Source: JBDSTZ01 sp039927975
Lineage (GTDB): Bacteria > Pseudomonadota > Gammaproteobacteria > Burkholderiales > Burkholderiaceae_D
NCBI GenBank assembly: GCA_039927975.1
Contig: JBDSTZ010000084.1
Span: 1-12,901, forward strand
Direction: 5' to 3'
Length of the DNA stretch: 12,901 nucleotides
The notes under the pieces were generated by a model. It was given only the letters and a program-made list of their open reading frames with translations. It did no database searches and had not been told where the DNA came from. Positions 1 to 6,080 of this stretch are shown here, in pieces (positions within the stretch are counted from its first letter, which is position 1; the number at the start of each line of letters is the position of its first letter). Made by a program: the position numbers and the translations under genes.

Positions 1-213
1 ACATTTTTGCTGGCTCAAATCGCGCCAATTCTCCTCTAAAAAGTCCTCATATTTACGCTGCATACGATTGGTGCGCTGCATCAATTTAGCCCCAATTGCA
101 AGGAAAAAAGCGCTTAAATTGACGGCCGAACAGGCCTTCATCTCTAAAGTTCGGTGCTTGCCCGTGTTCCGCAGAAGATTTATATGATGAAATTGACGTT
201 TGGAAAATATCAT
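1..213 (-). CDS. Possible 5' end of an unrecognised leftward gene, cut by the window edge
   Basis: The minus strand is open without a stop from about position 231 to the window edge. In-frame ATG codons lie at 213, 141, 81 and 63. From the ATG at 141 the peptide begins MKACSAVNLSAFFLAIGAKL, a weakly hydrophobic start, and continues with a charged, helical-looking stretch (MQRKYEDFLEEN and onward). No good Shine-Dalgarno sits before any of these ATGs; only a GGGG run lies about 8 nt before the one at 81. Codons such as TTA, AAA and TTT are unlike the GC-rich codons of every other gene here, so this is either foreign DNA or a chance open frame in AT-rich DNA. I do not recognise the protein. Confidence 0.2.
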   Translation of the reverse strand, partial: MIFSKRQFHHINLLRNTGKHRTLEMKACSAVNLSAFFLAIGAKLMQRTNRMQRKYEDFLEENWRDLSQQKC

Positions 214-407
214 CCGGGCGAACCGTGGCGTTTATGCTAACTATAGCCAGTTTCGCCGCTTCGTGTCGTCCTGTTGAAACTCACAGGAGGGCCTTGGGGC
301 GCGCCGAAACGCTGTTCAAGGGGTGCAGGTGGGGGCAATTCGCCGGGCGCGGCGCGGTGGGAGGGGATCAGGCGGCGCGCCGCCAGGGGTGGCGCGATTA
401 AATGAAA

Positions 408-424
408 ATGTAGTCAAACTACAT
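408..424. promoter_or_regulatory. Candidate operator: perfect inverted repeat ATGTAGT-CAA-ACTACAT
   Basis: Seven-base arms separated by three bases form a perfect inverted repeat inside a short AT-rich island flanked by GC-rich DNA. The size and symmetry fit a dimeric repressor site. On the minus strand the centre reads TTGACT, which resembles a -35 box, but I see no -10 at proper spacing. The regulator is unknown. Confidence 0.4.
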
Positions 425-426
425 AG

Positions 427-438
427 GTAAACGTTTGC
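427..438. promoter_or_regulatory. Candidate LacI-family operator core (GTAAACGTTTGC)
   Basis: An AAACGTTT palindrome (429-436) with near-symmetric flanks lies three bases after the inverted repeat at 408-424. Operators of many LacI-family repressors (PurR, CcpA) have a central CG with AAAC/GTTT flanks, so the match in type is reasonable. No LacI-family gene is in the window. Confidence 0.3.
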
Positions 439-558
439 TGAAAACCATAAAGGACAGACCAGGACGCCCGCCTCGCGGGACTCCTTGCAGCGGCGCGCGA
501 GCACCGCCCGGCGCCGCCGAGCGGCACCGACGAGCGGCGCAATGGAAGGGAGGGGGCT

Positions 559-575
559 GCGCGCCGACGGCGCGC
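559..575 (-). terminator. GC hairpin right behind the spoVR stop, no U-tract
   Basis: Arms GCGCGCC (559-565) and GGCGCGC (569-575) pair perfectly around a 3-nt loop, starting one base after the spoVR stop codon. No run of T follows on the minus strand, so it is not a canonical intrinsic terminator. It may stabilise or trim the mRNA 3' end, or be incidental in GC-rich DNA. Confidence 0.3.
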
Positions 576-576
576 C

Positions 577-2103
577 TTAGTTGCGGTGGCGCTTCTCGCG
601 CCGGCATTCCAGACTGCTGACGACATTGCCCTTCGGGTCCACCGTCTCGAGGTGGACGTCGAATCCCCACAGGCGGGCCACGTGCTTGAGCACTTCCTGG
701 GCGTGCTGGTTGAGCGGACGACGCTGGAACTGGCTGTGCCGCAAAGTCAGGGCGCGGTCGTCGCGGGTATTGACCTGCCAGACCTGGATGTTCGGCTCGC
801 GGTTGCCGAGGTTGTATTGTTCGGCCAGCTGCTGGCGAACGTAGCGGTAGCCGCGCTCGTCGTGGATCGCCGAAATGGTCAGCTTGTCGTTCTTGTCGTC
901 GTCGAGCACGGCGAAGAAGTGGAAGTCGCGGATCAGCTTGGGCGAGAGGTACTGGGCGATGAAGCTTTCATCCTTGAAATTGCGCATCGCGAAGTCGAGC
1001 GCCTTCTGCCAGTCGGTGCCGGCGATTGCGGGGAACCACTCGCGGTCTTCCGGGGTCGGGTCTTCGCAAATACGGCGGATGTCGGTCATCATGGCGAAGC
1101 CGAGCGCGTACGGGTTGATGCCGCTGTAATACTGGCTGGTGGCGGGCGGCTGGTAGACCACGTTGGTATGGCTTTGGAGGAACTCCATCATGAAGCCGTC
1201 GCCGACCACGCCTTCTTTATAGAGCTCCTGCAGGATGGTGTAGTGCCAGAAGGTGGCCCAGCCCTCGTTCATGACCTGGGTCTGGCGCTGCGGATAGAAG
1301 TACTGGGAAATCTTGCGCGTGATGCGCACCAGCTCGCGCTGCCAGGGTTCGAGCAGCGGCGCGTACTTCTCTATGAAGTACAGCAGGTTTTCTTCCGGCT
1401 CGGGCGGGAAGCGCGGCGGCGGCACGTCGGCCAGCTCCTCGTCGCGCCGGGGCACCGTGCGCCACAGGGCGTTGACCTGCGACTGGGCGTATTCCTCGCG
1501 CTCCTTCTGGCGCGCGTTCTCCTGCGCCATGGACAACTTGGCCGGCCGCTTGTAGCGGTCGACGCCGTAGTTCTGCAGGGCGTGGCAGGAATCGAGGATC
1601 AGTTCGACCGCGTCGATACCGTGGCGCTGCTCGCATTCGGCGATATAGTTTTTGGCGAACACCATGTAATCGACGATCGCATCGGCGTCGGTCCAGGTGC
1701 GGAACAGGTAATTACCCTTGAAGAAGGAGTTGTGGCCATAGGCGGCGTGGGCAATCACCAGCGCCTGCATGGTCAGGCTGTTCTCCTCCATTAAATAGGC
1801 GATGCACGGATTCGAATTGATGACGATCTCGTAGGCCAGACCCATCTGGCCGCGCTTGTAGCTCTTCTCGGTCGACAGGAAATGCTTGCCGAACGACCAG
1901 TGGTTATAGGAGACGGGCATGCCGACCGAGGTGTAGGCATCCATCATCTGCTCGGCGGTGATGATCTCGAGCTGGTTGGGATAGGTGTCGAGGCCGAATT
2001 TCTTGGCGACCCGACGGATTTCTTCGTGCGCGTGCTCGATCAGGTCGAAGGTCCATTCAGACTGTTCGGGCAGGGCGCGCGGGTGTTTGGGATCTCTGGG
2101 CAT
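577..2103 (-). CDS. spoVR: SpoVR family protein (YcgB-like)
   Basis: A 508-residue protein, the usual length of the SpoVR/YcgB family (E. coli YcgB is about 510). Family-typical stretches include HAAYGHNSFFKGNYLF (119-134), MNEGWATFWHYTI (278-290), HTNVVYQP (312-319) and SGINPYALGF (327-336). The many conserved His, Glu and Trp residues are a family hallmark, but no biochemical activity is firmly established. The name comes from Bacillus subtilis, where mutants have a defective spore cortex; in proteobacteria it travels with PrkA and YeaH and is linked to stationary phase and stress. No signal peptide or membrane span is seen, so it is probably cytoplasmic. I chose the ATG at 2103 because AGGAGG (2110-2115) lies 6 nt upstream; a 30-residue upstream extension runs through an 11-bp repeat array and has no such support. 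It is the last gene of the prkA-yeaH-spoVR set. Confidence 0.93.
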   Translation of the reverse strand: MPRDPKHPRALPEQSEWTFDLIEHAHEEIRRVAKKFGLDTYPNQLEIITAEQMMDAYTSVGMPVSYNHWSFGKHFLSTEKSYKRGQMGLAYEIVINSNPCIAYLMEENSLTMQALVIAHAAYGHNSFFKGNYLFRTWTDADAIVDYMVFAKNYIAECEQRHGIDAVELILDSCHALQNYGVDRYKRPAKLSMAQENARQKEREEYAQSQVNALWRTVPRRDEELADVPPPRFPPEPEENLLYFIEKYAPLLEPWQRELVRITRKISQYFYPQRQTQVMNEGWATFWHYTILQELYKEGVVGDGFMMEFLQSHTNVVYQPPATSQYYSGINPYALGFAMMTDIRRICEDPTPEDREWFPAIAGTDWQKALDFAMRNFKDESFIAQYLSPKLIRDFHFFAVLDDDKNDKLTISAIHDERGYRYVRQQLAEQYNLGNREPNIQVWQVNTRDDRALTLRHSQFQRRPLNQHAQEVLKHVARLWGFDVHLETVDPKGNVVSSLECRREKRHRN

Positions 2104-2109
2104 CGTCTG

Positions 2110-2115
2110 CCTCCT
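2110..2115 (-). promoter_or_regulatory. spoVR ribosome binding site AGGAGG
   Basis: A perfect AGGAGG with 6-nt spacing to ATG 2101-2103. It fixes the start downstream of the repeat array. Confidence 0.85.
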
Positions 2116-2118
2116 CAT

Positions 2119-2250
2119 TTGCTGCCTGATGGCGGCATAGTTGCTAGGTGTTTGCTGCGCGGTTGCCAAGAAATTGCTACCTGCTCGCCGCAAAATTACT
2201 GTCTGCCTGCGCTTTCCTTGCTAGCTCGCTGATGTTTACTTACTACACCT
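2119..2250. repeat. Degenerate 11-bp-phased repeat array before spoVR
   Basis: On the plus strand TTGCT occurs at 2119, 2141, 2152, 2174 and 2218, spacings of 22, 11, 22 and 44, all multiples of 11. Cutting the stretch into 11-mers from 2119 gives twelve units; five begin TTGCT, and TTGCC, TTACT (twice), TGGCG and TCGCC fill most other slots. The second half of the unit often resembles nnCTGC. In the leftward transcript the core reads AGCAA. The array ends only a few bases before the spoVR ribosome site. The period of 11 is not a multiple of three, so a coding origin is unlikely. Confidence 0.55.
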
Positions 2251-2303
2251 CCGACGCCACTTCTGCTTGCAAAACTACTTTCTCACTGGGAAGGTCCTGT
2301 CGT

Positions 2304-2323
2304 GCCACAGCTGTCGCTGCGGC
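2304..2323 (-). terminator. Hairpin 15 nt behind the yeaH stop
   Basis: Read on the minus strand, GCCGCAGC pairs with GCTGTGGC around a GACA loop, eight pairs including one G-U. On the plus strand the same position is an A-C mismatch, so the fold favours the yeaH-spoVR transcript. There is no U-tract, so read-through to spoVR is plausible. Its outer seven pairs are identical to those of the hairpin behind prkA (3852-3878). Confidence 0.5.
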
Positions 2324-2338
2324 GCAACAATTTTCCCG

Positions 2339-3607
2339 TTATTTCACTTGTTTTTTGAACAATTCACGGAAAACCGGGTAAATATCGGCCGGCGTGACGA
2401 TCTTCTGCATCGCAAAATTACTGTGATGATCTGCCACTTCCGCGTATTGTTCCCACAAATTTTGCTGTGGGCCATCAGTAATTTCGACGTAGGTGTAGTA
2501 CTGGACCGCCGGCATGATGGTATTGATCAGCAATTGCTTGCACAACAGCGAATCGTTGTCCCAGTTGTCGCCGTCCGACGCCTGGGCCACGTAACTGTTC
2601 CATTCGCCGCTGCCGTAGCGCTCGCTGATGATCTGCTGCAGCAGGTGCAGGGCAGAGGACACCACCGTGCCGCCCGATTCGCGCGAATGGAAAAATTCGT
2701 TCTCGTCGACCTCGGCCGCCGCCGTGTGGTGGCGGATGAACACCACCTCGATCTTGTCGTAGGCGCGCTTGAGGAACAGGTAGAGCAGGATGAAAAAGCG
2801 CTTGGCGGTATCCTTGCGGCTCTCGTCCATGGAACCGGAGACGTCCATGATGCAGAACATCACGGCCTGGGTCATCGGTTTTGGCACCTTGATACGGTTG
2901 CTGTAACGCAAGTCGAACGGGTCGATGAAGGGGATCGCCAGCAGCCGCGTGTGCAGCTTGTGGATCAGTTGCTTGAGTTCGACCACGCGCGGATCGACCA
3001 GCGGCACGCCCTGTTCGAGCAGCTCGATCAGTTCGGCCTCGACTTCGGCCAGTTGCTTGCGCGAGGAGCCGCCGACGGCGATGCGTCGGCCGAGCGCGCC
3101 GCGCAGGGAGCGCAGCACGTGGATGTTGGACGGCGTGCCAGACATATTGTAGCCGGCGCGCTGATTCTTGAACTCGGTGGTGGCGGTCAATTGGGTCTTG
3201 ACCATGTTCGGCAGTTCCAGGTCTTCGAAGAAATAATTCATGAATTCTTCGCGCGACAGCTCGAAGATGAAATCGTCTTCGCTGGTCTGGTCGCTATTGC
3301 CGGCCTTGCCGCGGCCTGACCCGCCGCCGCCGCGCGGACGGTTGAACTGGTCGCCCTTCTGGTATTCCTTGTTGCCTGGGTTGATGGTTTCCCACACGCC
3401 GCCATGGGCGTGGCCGAAATTCGGCTCGTTCACATCCTTGACGGGAATCGAAACCTTCTCGCCATTCTCAATATCGGTGATCGAGCGACCTTTGATCGCG
3501 CGCCCGACAGCGTCCTTGATCTGGCTTTTGTAACGCCGAAGGAAACGCTCTCGGTTGATCGCAGACTTGTTCTTGCCTTGCAAGCGTCGGTCGATTAGGT
3601 AAGTCAA
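2339..3607 (-). CDS. yeaH: DUF444 / YeaH family protein with von Willebrand A-type metal site
   Basis: A 422-residue protein, close to E. coli YeaH. The N-terminus MTYLIDRRLQGKNKS matches the family's conserved start. A Gly-rich linker (92-100, RGGGGSGRG) follows. A MIDAS-like von Willebrand A fold occupies the C-terminal half: DVSGSM (255-260), a Thr in SGGTVVSS (311-318) and ASDGDNW (343-349) could bind a divalent metal. YeaH is encoded next to the PrkA/YeaG kinase in many proteobacteria and is thought to work with it, paralleling other AAA+ plus vWA pairs; its precise role is unknown. I place the start at TTG 3605-3607 because AGGAGG (3614-3619) lies 6 nt upstream and the family homology begins exactly there. 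A start further upstream would add 34 unrelated residues. It sits 303 bp behind prkA and 235 bp before spoVR. Confidence 0.92.
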   Translation of the reverse strand: MTYLIDRRLQGKNKSAINRERFLRRYKSQIKDAVGRAIKGRSITDIENGEKVSIPVKDVNEPNFGHAHGGVWETINPGNKEYQKGDQFNRPRGGGGSGRGKAGNSDQTSEDDFIFELSREEFMNYFFEDLELPNMVKTQLTATTEFKNQRAGYNMSGTPSNIHVLRSLRGALGRRIAVGGSSRKQLAEVEAELIELLEQGVPLVDPRVVELKQLIHKLHTRLLAIPFIDPFDLRYSNRIKVPKPMTQAVMFCIMDVSGSMDESRKDTAKRFFILLYLFLKRAYDKIEVVFIRHHTAAAEVDENEFFHSRESGGTVVSSALHLLQQIISERYGSGEWNSYVAQASDGDNWDNDSLLCKQLLINTIMPAVQYYTYVEITDGPQQNLWEQYAEVADHHSNFAMQKIVTPADIYPVFRELFKKQVK

Positions 3608-3613
3608 AACGGG

Positions 3614-3619
3614 CCTCCT
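3614..3619 (-). promoter_or_regulatory. yeaH ribosome binding site AGGAGG, deciding a TTG start
   Basis: A perfect AGGAGG spaced 6 nt from TTG 3605-3607. No ATG or GTG occurs in frame at a usable distance, and family homology starts at this TTG. Confidence 0.85.
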
Positions 3620-3725
3620 GCTCAAAAACGCGCGAGCCGGGAAACGTGCCGGCATCTCTATCTTAACCCCGCGGCGCACAGCGCGTATGGCGGGCAATCG
3701 CGCGGACAATTACGCCGCCCTGGGT

Positions 3726-3846
3726 GCTTCCTGGTACTGCCTTGTTCTTGCTTGGTTCTTGCCTTGGTCTTGCTTGTTGCCTTGCGCTTGCTGGCTATTT
3801 TCCTGCGGCTTGCCTGTTGCTTGCCCGCTTCTTTCCCCTGCTTGGA
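3726..3846. repeat. Degenerate 11-bp tandem repeat array before yeaH
   Basis: On the plus strand successive 11-mers from 3737 read CTGCCTTGTTC, TTGCTTGGTTC, TTGCCTTGGTC, TTGCTTGTTGC and then more divergent CTTGCGCTTGC, TGGCTATTTTC, CTGCGGCTTGC, CTGTTGCTTGC, CCGCTTCTTTC. CTTG occurs twelve times between 3741 and 3844. The stretch 3713-3845 contains only two A residues, so the leftward transcript is almost free of U and is built from CAAG and GCAA. Such RNA should be poorly structured. The TTGC core is shared with the array before spoVR (2119-2250). Confidence 0.65.
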
Positions 3847-3851
3847 AGCCA

Positions 3852-3878
3852 GGCCACAGGCGCATTGCGCCTGCGGCC
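3852..3878 (-). terminator. Strong hairpin 32 nt behind the prkA stop, no U-tract
   Basis: On the minus strand GGCCGCAGGCGC pairs with GCGCCTGTGGCC around an AAT loop: twelve pairs including one G-U. On the plus strand that pair becomes an A-C mismatch, so the structure belongs to the prkA transcript. No T-run follows, so it is more likely a stabilising, processing or partial-attenuation element than a full terminator. Confidence 0.6.
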
Positions 3879-3910
3879 CGGCGTTCCACACATCTGCCGG
3901 ACGCAGCGGA

Positions 3911-5833
3911 TCAGGACGACTTGCGTACCCGCAGATACCATTCGCACAGCAGGCGCACCTGCTTGGCCGTGTAGCCTTTTTCCACCATGCGCGCCACGAA
4001 ATCGGCGTGCTTGTTCGCGTCCTCGGCCGACGCCTTGGCGTTGAACGAAATGACCGGCAGAAGTTCCTCGGTGTTCGAGAACATTTTCTTCTCGATCACG
4101 TTGCGGAACTTTTCATAGCTGGTCCACGCCGGATTCTTGCCGCCGTTGGTCGCCCGCGCGCGCAAGCCGAAGTTGACGATCTCGTTGCGGAAATCTTTCG
4201 GGTTGGAGATCCCGGCCGGCTTCTCGATTTTCTCGAGCTCGTTGTTGAGGGCGTCGCGGTCGAACGATTCGCCGGTGTCCGGGTCGCGGAATTCCTGGTC
4301 CTGGATCCAGAAGTCGGCGAAGGTGACGTAGCGGTCGAAAATGTTCTGGCCGTACTCGGAATAGCTTTCCAGGTAGGCGGTCTGGATCTCCTTGCCGATG
4401 AAGTCGACGTAGCGCTGCGCCAGGTGCTCCTTAATATAGGACAGGTAGCGCTGCTCGGTTTCCGGTGCGAACTGCTCGCGCTCGATCTGCTGTTCGAGCA
4501 CGTAGAGCAGGTGGACCGGGTTGGCCGCCACTTCGGAATTGTCGAAGTTGAAGACCTTCGACAATATCTTGAAAGCGAAGCGGGTCGACAGACCGTTCAT
4601 GCCTTCGTCGACCCCGGCGTAGTCGACGTATTCGTGCATCGACTTGGCCTTCGGATCGGTGTCCTTGAGGTTCTCGCCATCGTAGACCAGCATCTTCGAG
4701 AAGATACTCGAATTTTCCGGGTCCTTCAGGCGCGACAGGATCGCGAACTGCGCCATCATCTTCATGGTGCCGGGCGCGCACGGGGCCAGTTCGAGCGAGG
4801 AGTTGCGGATCAACTTGTCGTAAATCTTGATCTCGTCGGACACGCGCAGGCAGTAAGGCACCTTGACTATATAGATACGGTCGAGGAAAGCTTCGTTGTT
4901 GCGGTTGTTGCGGAAGGTCTTCCATTCCGATTCGTTGGAGTGGGCCAGCACGATGCCGTCGAAGGGAATCGCGCCGAAGCCTTCGGTGCCCTTGTAGTTG
5001 CCTTCCTGGGTGGCCGTCAGCAGCGGGTGCAGAACCTTGATCGGCGCCTTGAACATCTCGACGAATTCCATCAAGCCCTGGTTGCCCAGGCACAGGCCGC
5101 CCGAGTAGCTGTAGGCGTCCGGATCGTCCTGCGCATAGTCTTCGAGCTTGCGGATGTCGACCTTGCCCACCAGCGAGGAAATGTCCTGGTTGTTCTCGTC
5201 GCCCGGCTCGGTCTTGGAGATGGCGATCTGTTTCAGCACCGAGGGATAGCGCTTGACGATGCGGAACTTGTTGATGTCGCCATTGAACTCGTGCAGGCGC
5301 TTGACCGCCCACGGGCTCGGAATGGTGCGCAGGTAGCGGCGCGGAATGCCGTAGTCCTCTTCGAGGATGGTGCCGTCCTCTTCCTCGTTGAACAGGCCGA
5401 GCGGCGATTCGTTGACCGGCGAACCCTTGATGCAATAGAAGGGCACCTGCTCCATCAGCGACTTGAGTTTTTCGGCGATCGACGATTTGCCGCCGCCGAC
5501 GGGGCCCAGCAGATACAGGATCTGCTTGCGCTCCTCAAGACCCTGGGCGGCGTGGCGGAAGTAGGACACCACCTGCTCGATCACTTCCTCGGTGCCGTAG
5601 AAATCGCGGAAGGCCGGGTAGATCTTGATGACCTTGTTGGCGAAGATGCGCGAGAGCCGGGTGTCGTTGCGCGTGTCGACCAGGGTCGGTTCGCCGATCG
5701 CCGCCAGCATGCGTTCGGGCGCACTGGCGTAGGTCAGCGGATCCTTTTTGCACAAGGCCAAATATTCGGAGAGGGAATATTCCTCTTCACGGGTGCGCTC
5801 GTAGCGGGCTGCGTAGTTGTCAAAAATGGTCAT
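3911..5833 (-). CDS. prkA: PrkA / YeaG serine protein kinase (AAA+ family)
   Basis: A 640-residue protein, near the usual family length (E. coli YeaG about 644), with clear family identity along its whole length. The N-terminal AAA+ module carries Walker A GPVGGGKSS (110-118); YGIPRRYL (161-168), KTEPGDENNQDIS (207-219), LLTATQEGNY (271-280) and LAHSNESEW (296-304) are family blocks, and the C-terminal PrkA domain ends in LCEWYLRVRKSS. Family members phosphorylate protein substrates on Ser/Thr, and an ATP-dependent protease role has been proposed in Bacillus; in enterobacteria the gene is induced by stationary phase and nitrogen starvation. It is cytoplasmic. ATG 5831-5833 is chosen because AAAGGA (5841-5846) lies 7 nt upstream and MTIFDNY matches the family start; a GTG 33 nt upstream (5866) lacks such a site. 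It leads the prkA-yeaH-spoVR set and is divergent from the deaminase gene. Confidence 0.95.
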   Translation of the reverse strand: MTIFDNYAARYERTREEEYSLSEYLALCKKDPLTYASAPERMLAAIGEPTLVDTRNDTRLSRIFANKVIKIYPAFRDFYGTEEVIEQVVSYFRHAAQGLEERKQILYLLGPVGGGKSSIAEKLKSLMEQVPFYCIKGSPVNESPLGLFNEEEDGTILEEDYGIPRRYLRTIPSPWAVKRLHEFNGDINKFRIVKRYPSVLKQIAISKTEPGDENNQDISSLVGKVDIRKLEDYAQDDPDAYSYSGGLCLGNQGLMEFVEMFKAPIKVLHPLLTATQEGNYKGTEGFGAIPFDGIVLAHSNESEWKTFRNNRNNEAFLDRIYIVKVPYCLRVSDEIKIYDKLIRNSSLELAPCAPGTMKMMAQFAILSRLKDPENSSIFSKMLVYDGENLKDTDPKAKSMHEYVDYAGVDEGMNGLSTRFAFKILSKVFNFDNSEVAANPVHLLYVLEQQIEREQFAPETEQRYLSYIKEHLAQRYVDFIGKEIQTAYLESYSEYGQNIFDRYVTFADFWIQDQEFRDPDTGESFDRDALNNELEKIEKPAGISNPKDFRNEIVNFGLRARATNGGKNPAWTSYEKFRNVIEKKMFSNTEELLPVISFNAKASAEDANKHADFVARMVEKGYTAKQVRLLCEWYLRVRKSS

Positions 5834-5840
5834 TTGCTTG

Positions 5841-5846
5841 TCCTTT
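5841..5846 (-). promoter_or_regulatory. prkA ribosome binding site AAAGGA
   Basis: AAAGGA spaced 7 nt from ATG 5831-5833. The spacer reads CAAGCAA, the same word that recurs in the repeat arrays before yeaH. Confidence 0.7.
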
Positions 5847-5920
5847 AATGTGCTAACACTGATCACTATCGATGGCTGCCGAAACGGGCTGCTCGCCTGG
5901 GCCGTGGCTTACTCCTTTTT

Positions 5921-5932
5921 TGACGCGCGTCA
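5921..5932. promoter_or_regulatory. Perfect 12-bp palindrome TGACGCGCGTCA in the prkA leader
   Basis: The sequence equals its own reverse complement and lies about 88 nt upstream of the prkA start, downstream of the predicted promoter. It could be a dimer-binding site. The binding protein is unknown. Confidence 0.35.
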
Positions 5933-5936
5933 CACG

Positions 5937-5966
5937 TTTTCTGTTGATACATTTTCAAACAGAAAA
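5937..5966. promoter_or_regulatory. 9-bp inverted repeat TTTTCTGTT / AACAGAAAA in the prkA leader
   Basis: Perfect 9-base arms flank a 12-base loop. In RNA this would be a weak AU-rich hairpin; in DNA it could be a spaced operator of CTGTT-N-AACAG type. It is adjacent to the palindrome at 5921-5932. Confidence 0.35.
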
Positions 5967-6051
5967 ACAGCGAGCGGACTCTTTTTTTGATTCCGGTGGA
6001 TGACCGGTTTTTCGCGCTTGGCGACCAAGTTTTCTTACGCCTATGAAATTT

Positions 6052-6080
6052 ATTATGTGCCTAATAGTTCCGGAAGTCAA
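6052..6080 (-). promoter_or_regulatory. Likely sigma70-type promoter of prkA
   Basis: On the minus strand TTGACT (6075-6080) is followed after exactly 17 bases by CATAAT (6052-6057), each differing from consensus at one position. Transcription would start near 6045, giving a leader of about 210 nt before the prkA ATG. No sigma54 -24/-12 pair with correct spacing was found. Confidence 0.6.

Larger units (their letters stand above)
1..576. other. Long non-coding stretch left of spoVR
   Basis: About 576 bases without a convincing complete gene. Bases 1-290 are visibly AT-richer than the rest of the window, and 295-400 and 470-576 are very GC-rich. It holds the possible edge gene (1-213, minus), an inverted-repeat operator candidate (408-424), an AAACGTTT core (427-438) and a GC hairpin directly behind the spoVR stop (559-575). 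Since spoVR ends here on the minus strand, any promoter in this stretch would most plausibly serve a gene lying to the left of the window. Confidence 0.6.
3608..3910. other. 303-bp gap between prkA and yeaH
   Basis: No gene is convincing here. From the prkA end it holds a 12-bp hairpin (3852-3878), an 11-bp-phased repeat array (3726-3846), about 100 nt of ordinary sequence and the yeaH ribosome site. A basic, Lys/Ala/Gln-rich 77-residue open frame crosses it on the minus strand (GTG at 3891 to 3658), but it has no ribosome site and its composition is explained by the repeat. Confidence 0.6.

Noticed and set aside
298..576. Three GGCGCGCC octamers in the left spacer
   Set aside because: The same octamer occurs repeatedly inside ordinary genes of this window, for example within ybbP, so it is background of the GC-rich genome.
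586..1794. 402-codon plus-strand open frame opposite spoVR, and the 698-codon frame opposite prkA (3752-5848)
   Set aside because: Both are shadows of GC-rich genes on the other strand. The minus-strand products match known families over full length.
3658..3891. Basic 77-residue open frame (Lys/Ala/Gln-rich) on the minus strand between prkA and yeaH
   Set aside because: It starts at GTG without a ribosome site, runs through the hairpin, and its Lys-rich composition follows directly from the CAAG/GCAA repeat in any frame.
5911..5920. AAAAAAGGAG-like ribosome site in the prkA leader
   Set aside because: No usable start codon follows at proper distance; the site at 5841-5846 is correctly placed for the conserved start.
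5866..5952. 28-codon leader-peptide-like frame in the prkA 5' UTR (MYQQKTCDARQK start)
   Set aside because: No ribosome site precedes its ATG and the length is within chance; no attenuator-type codon run is seen.
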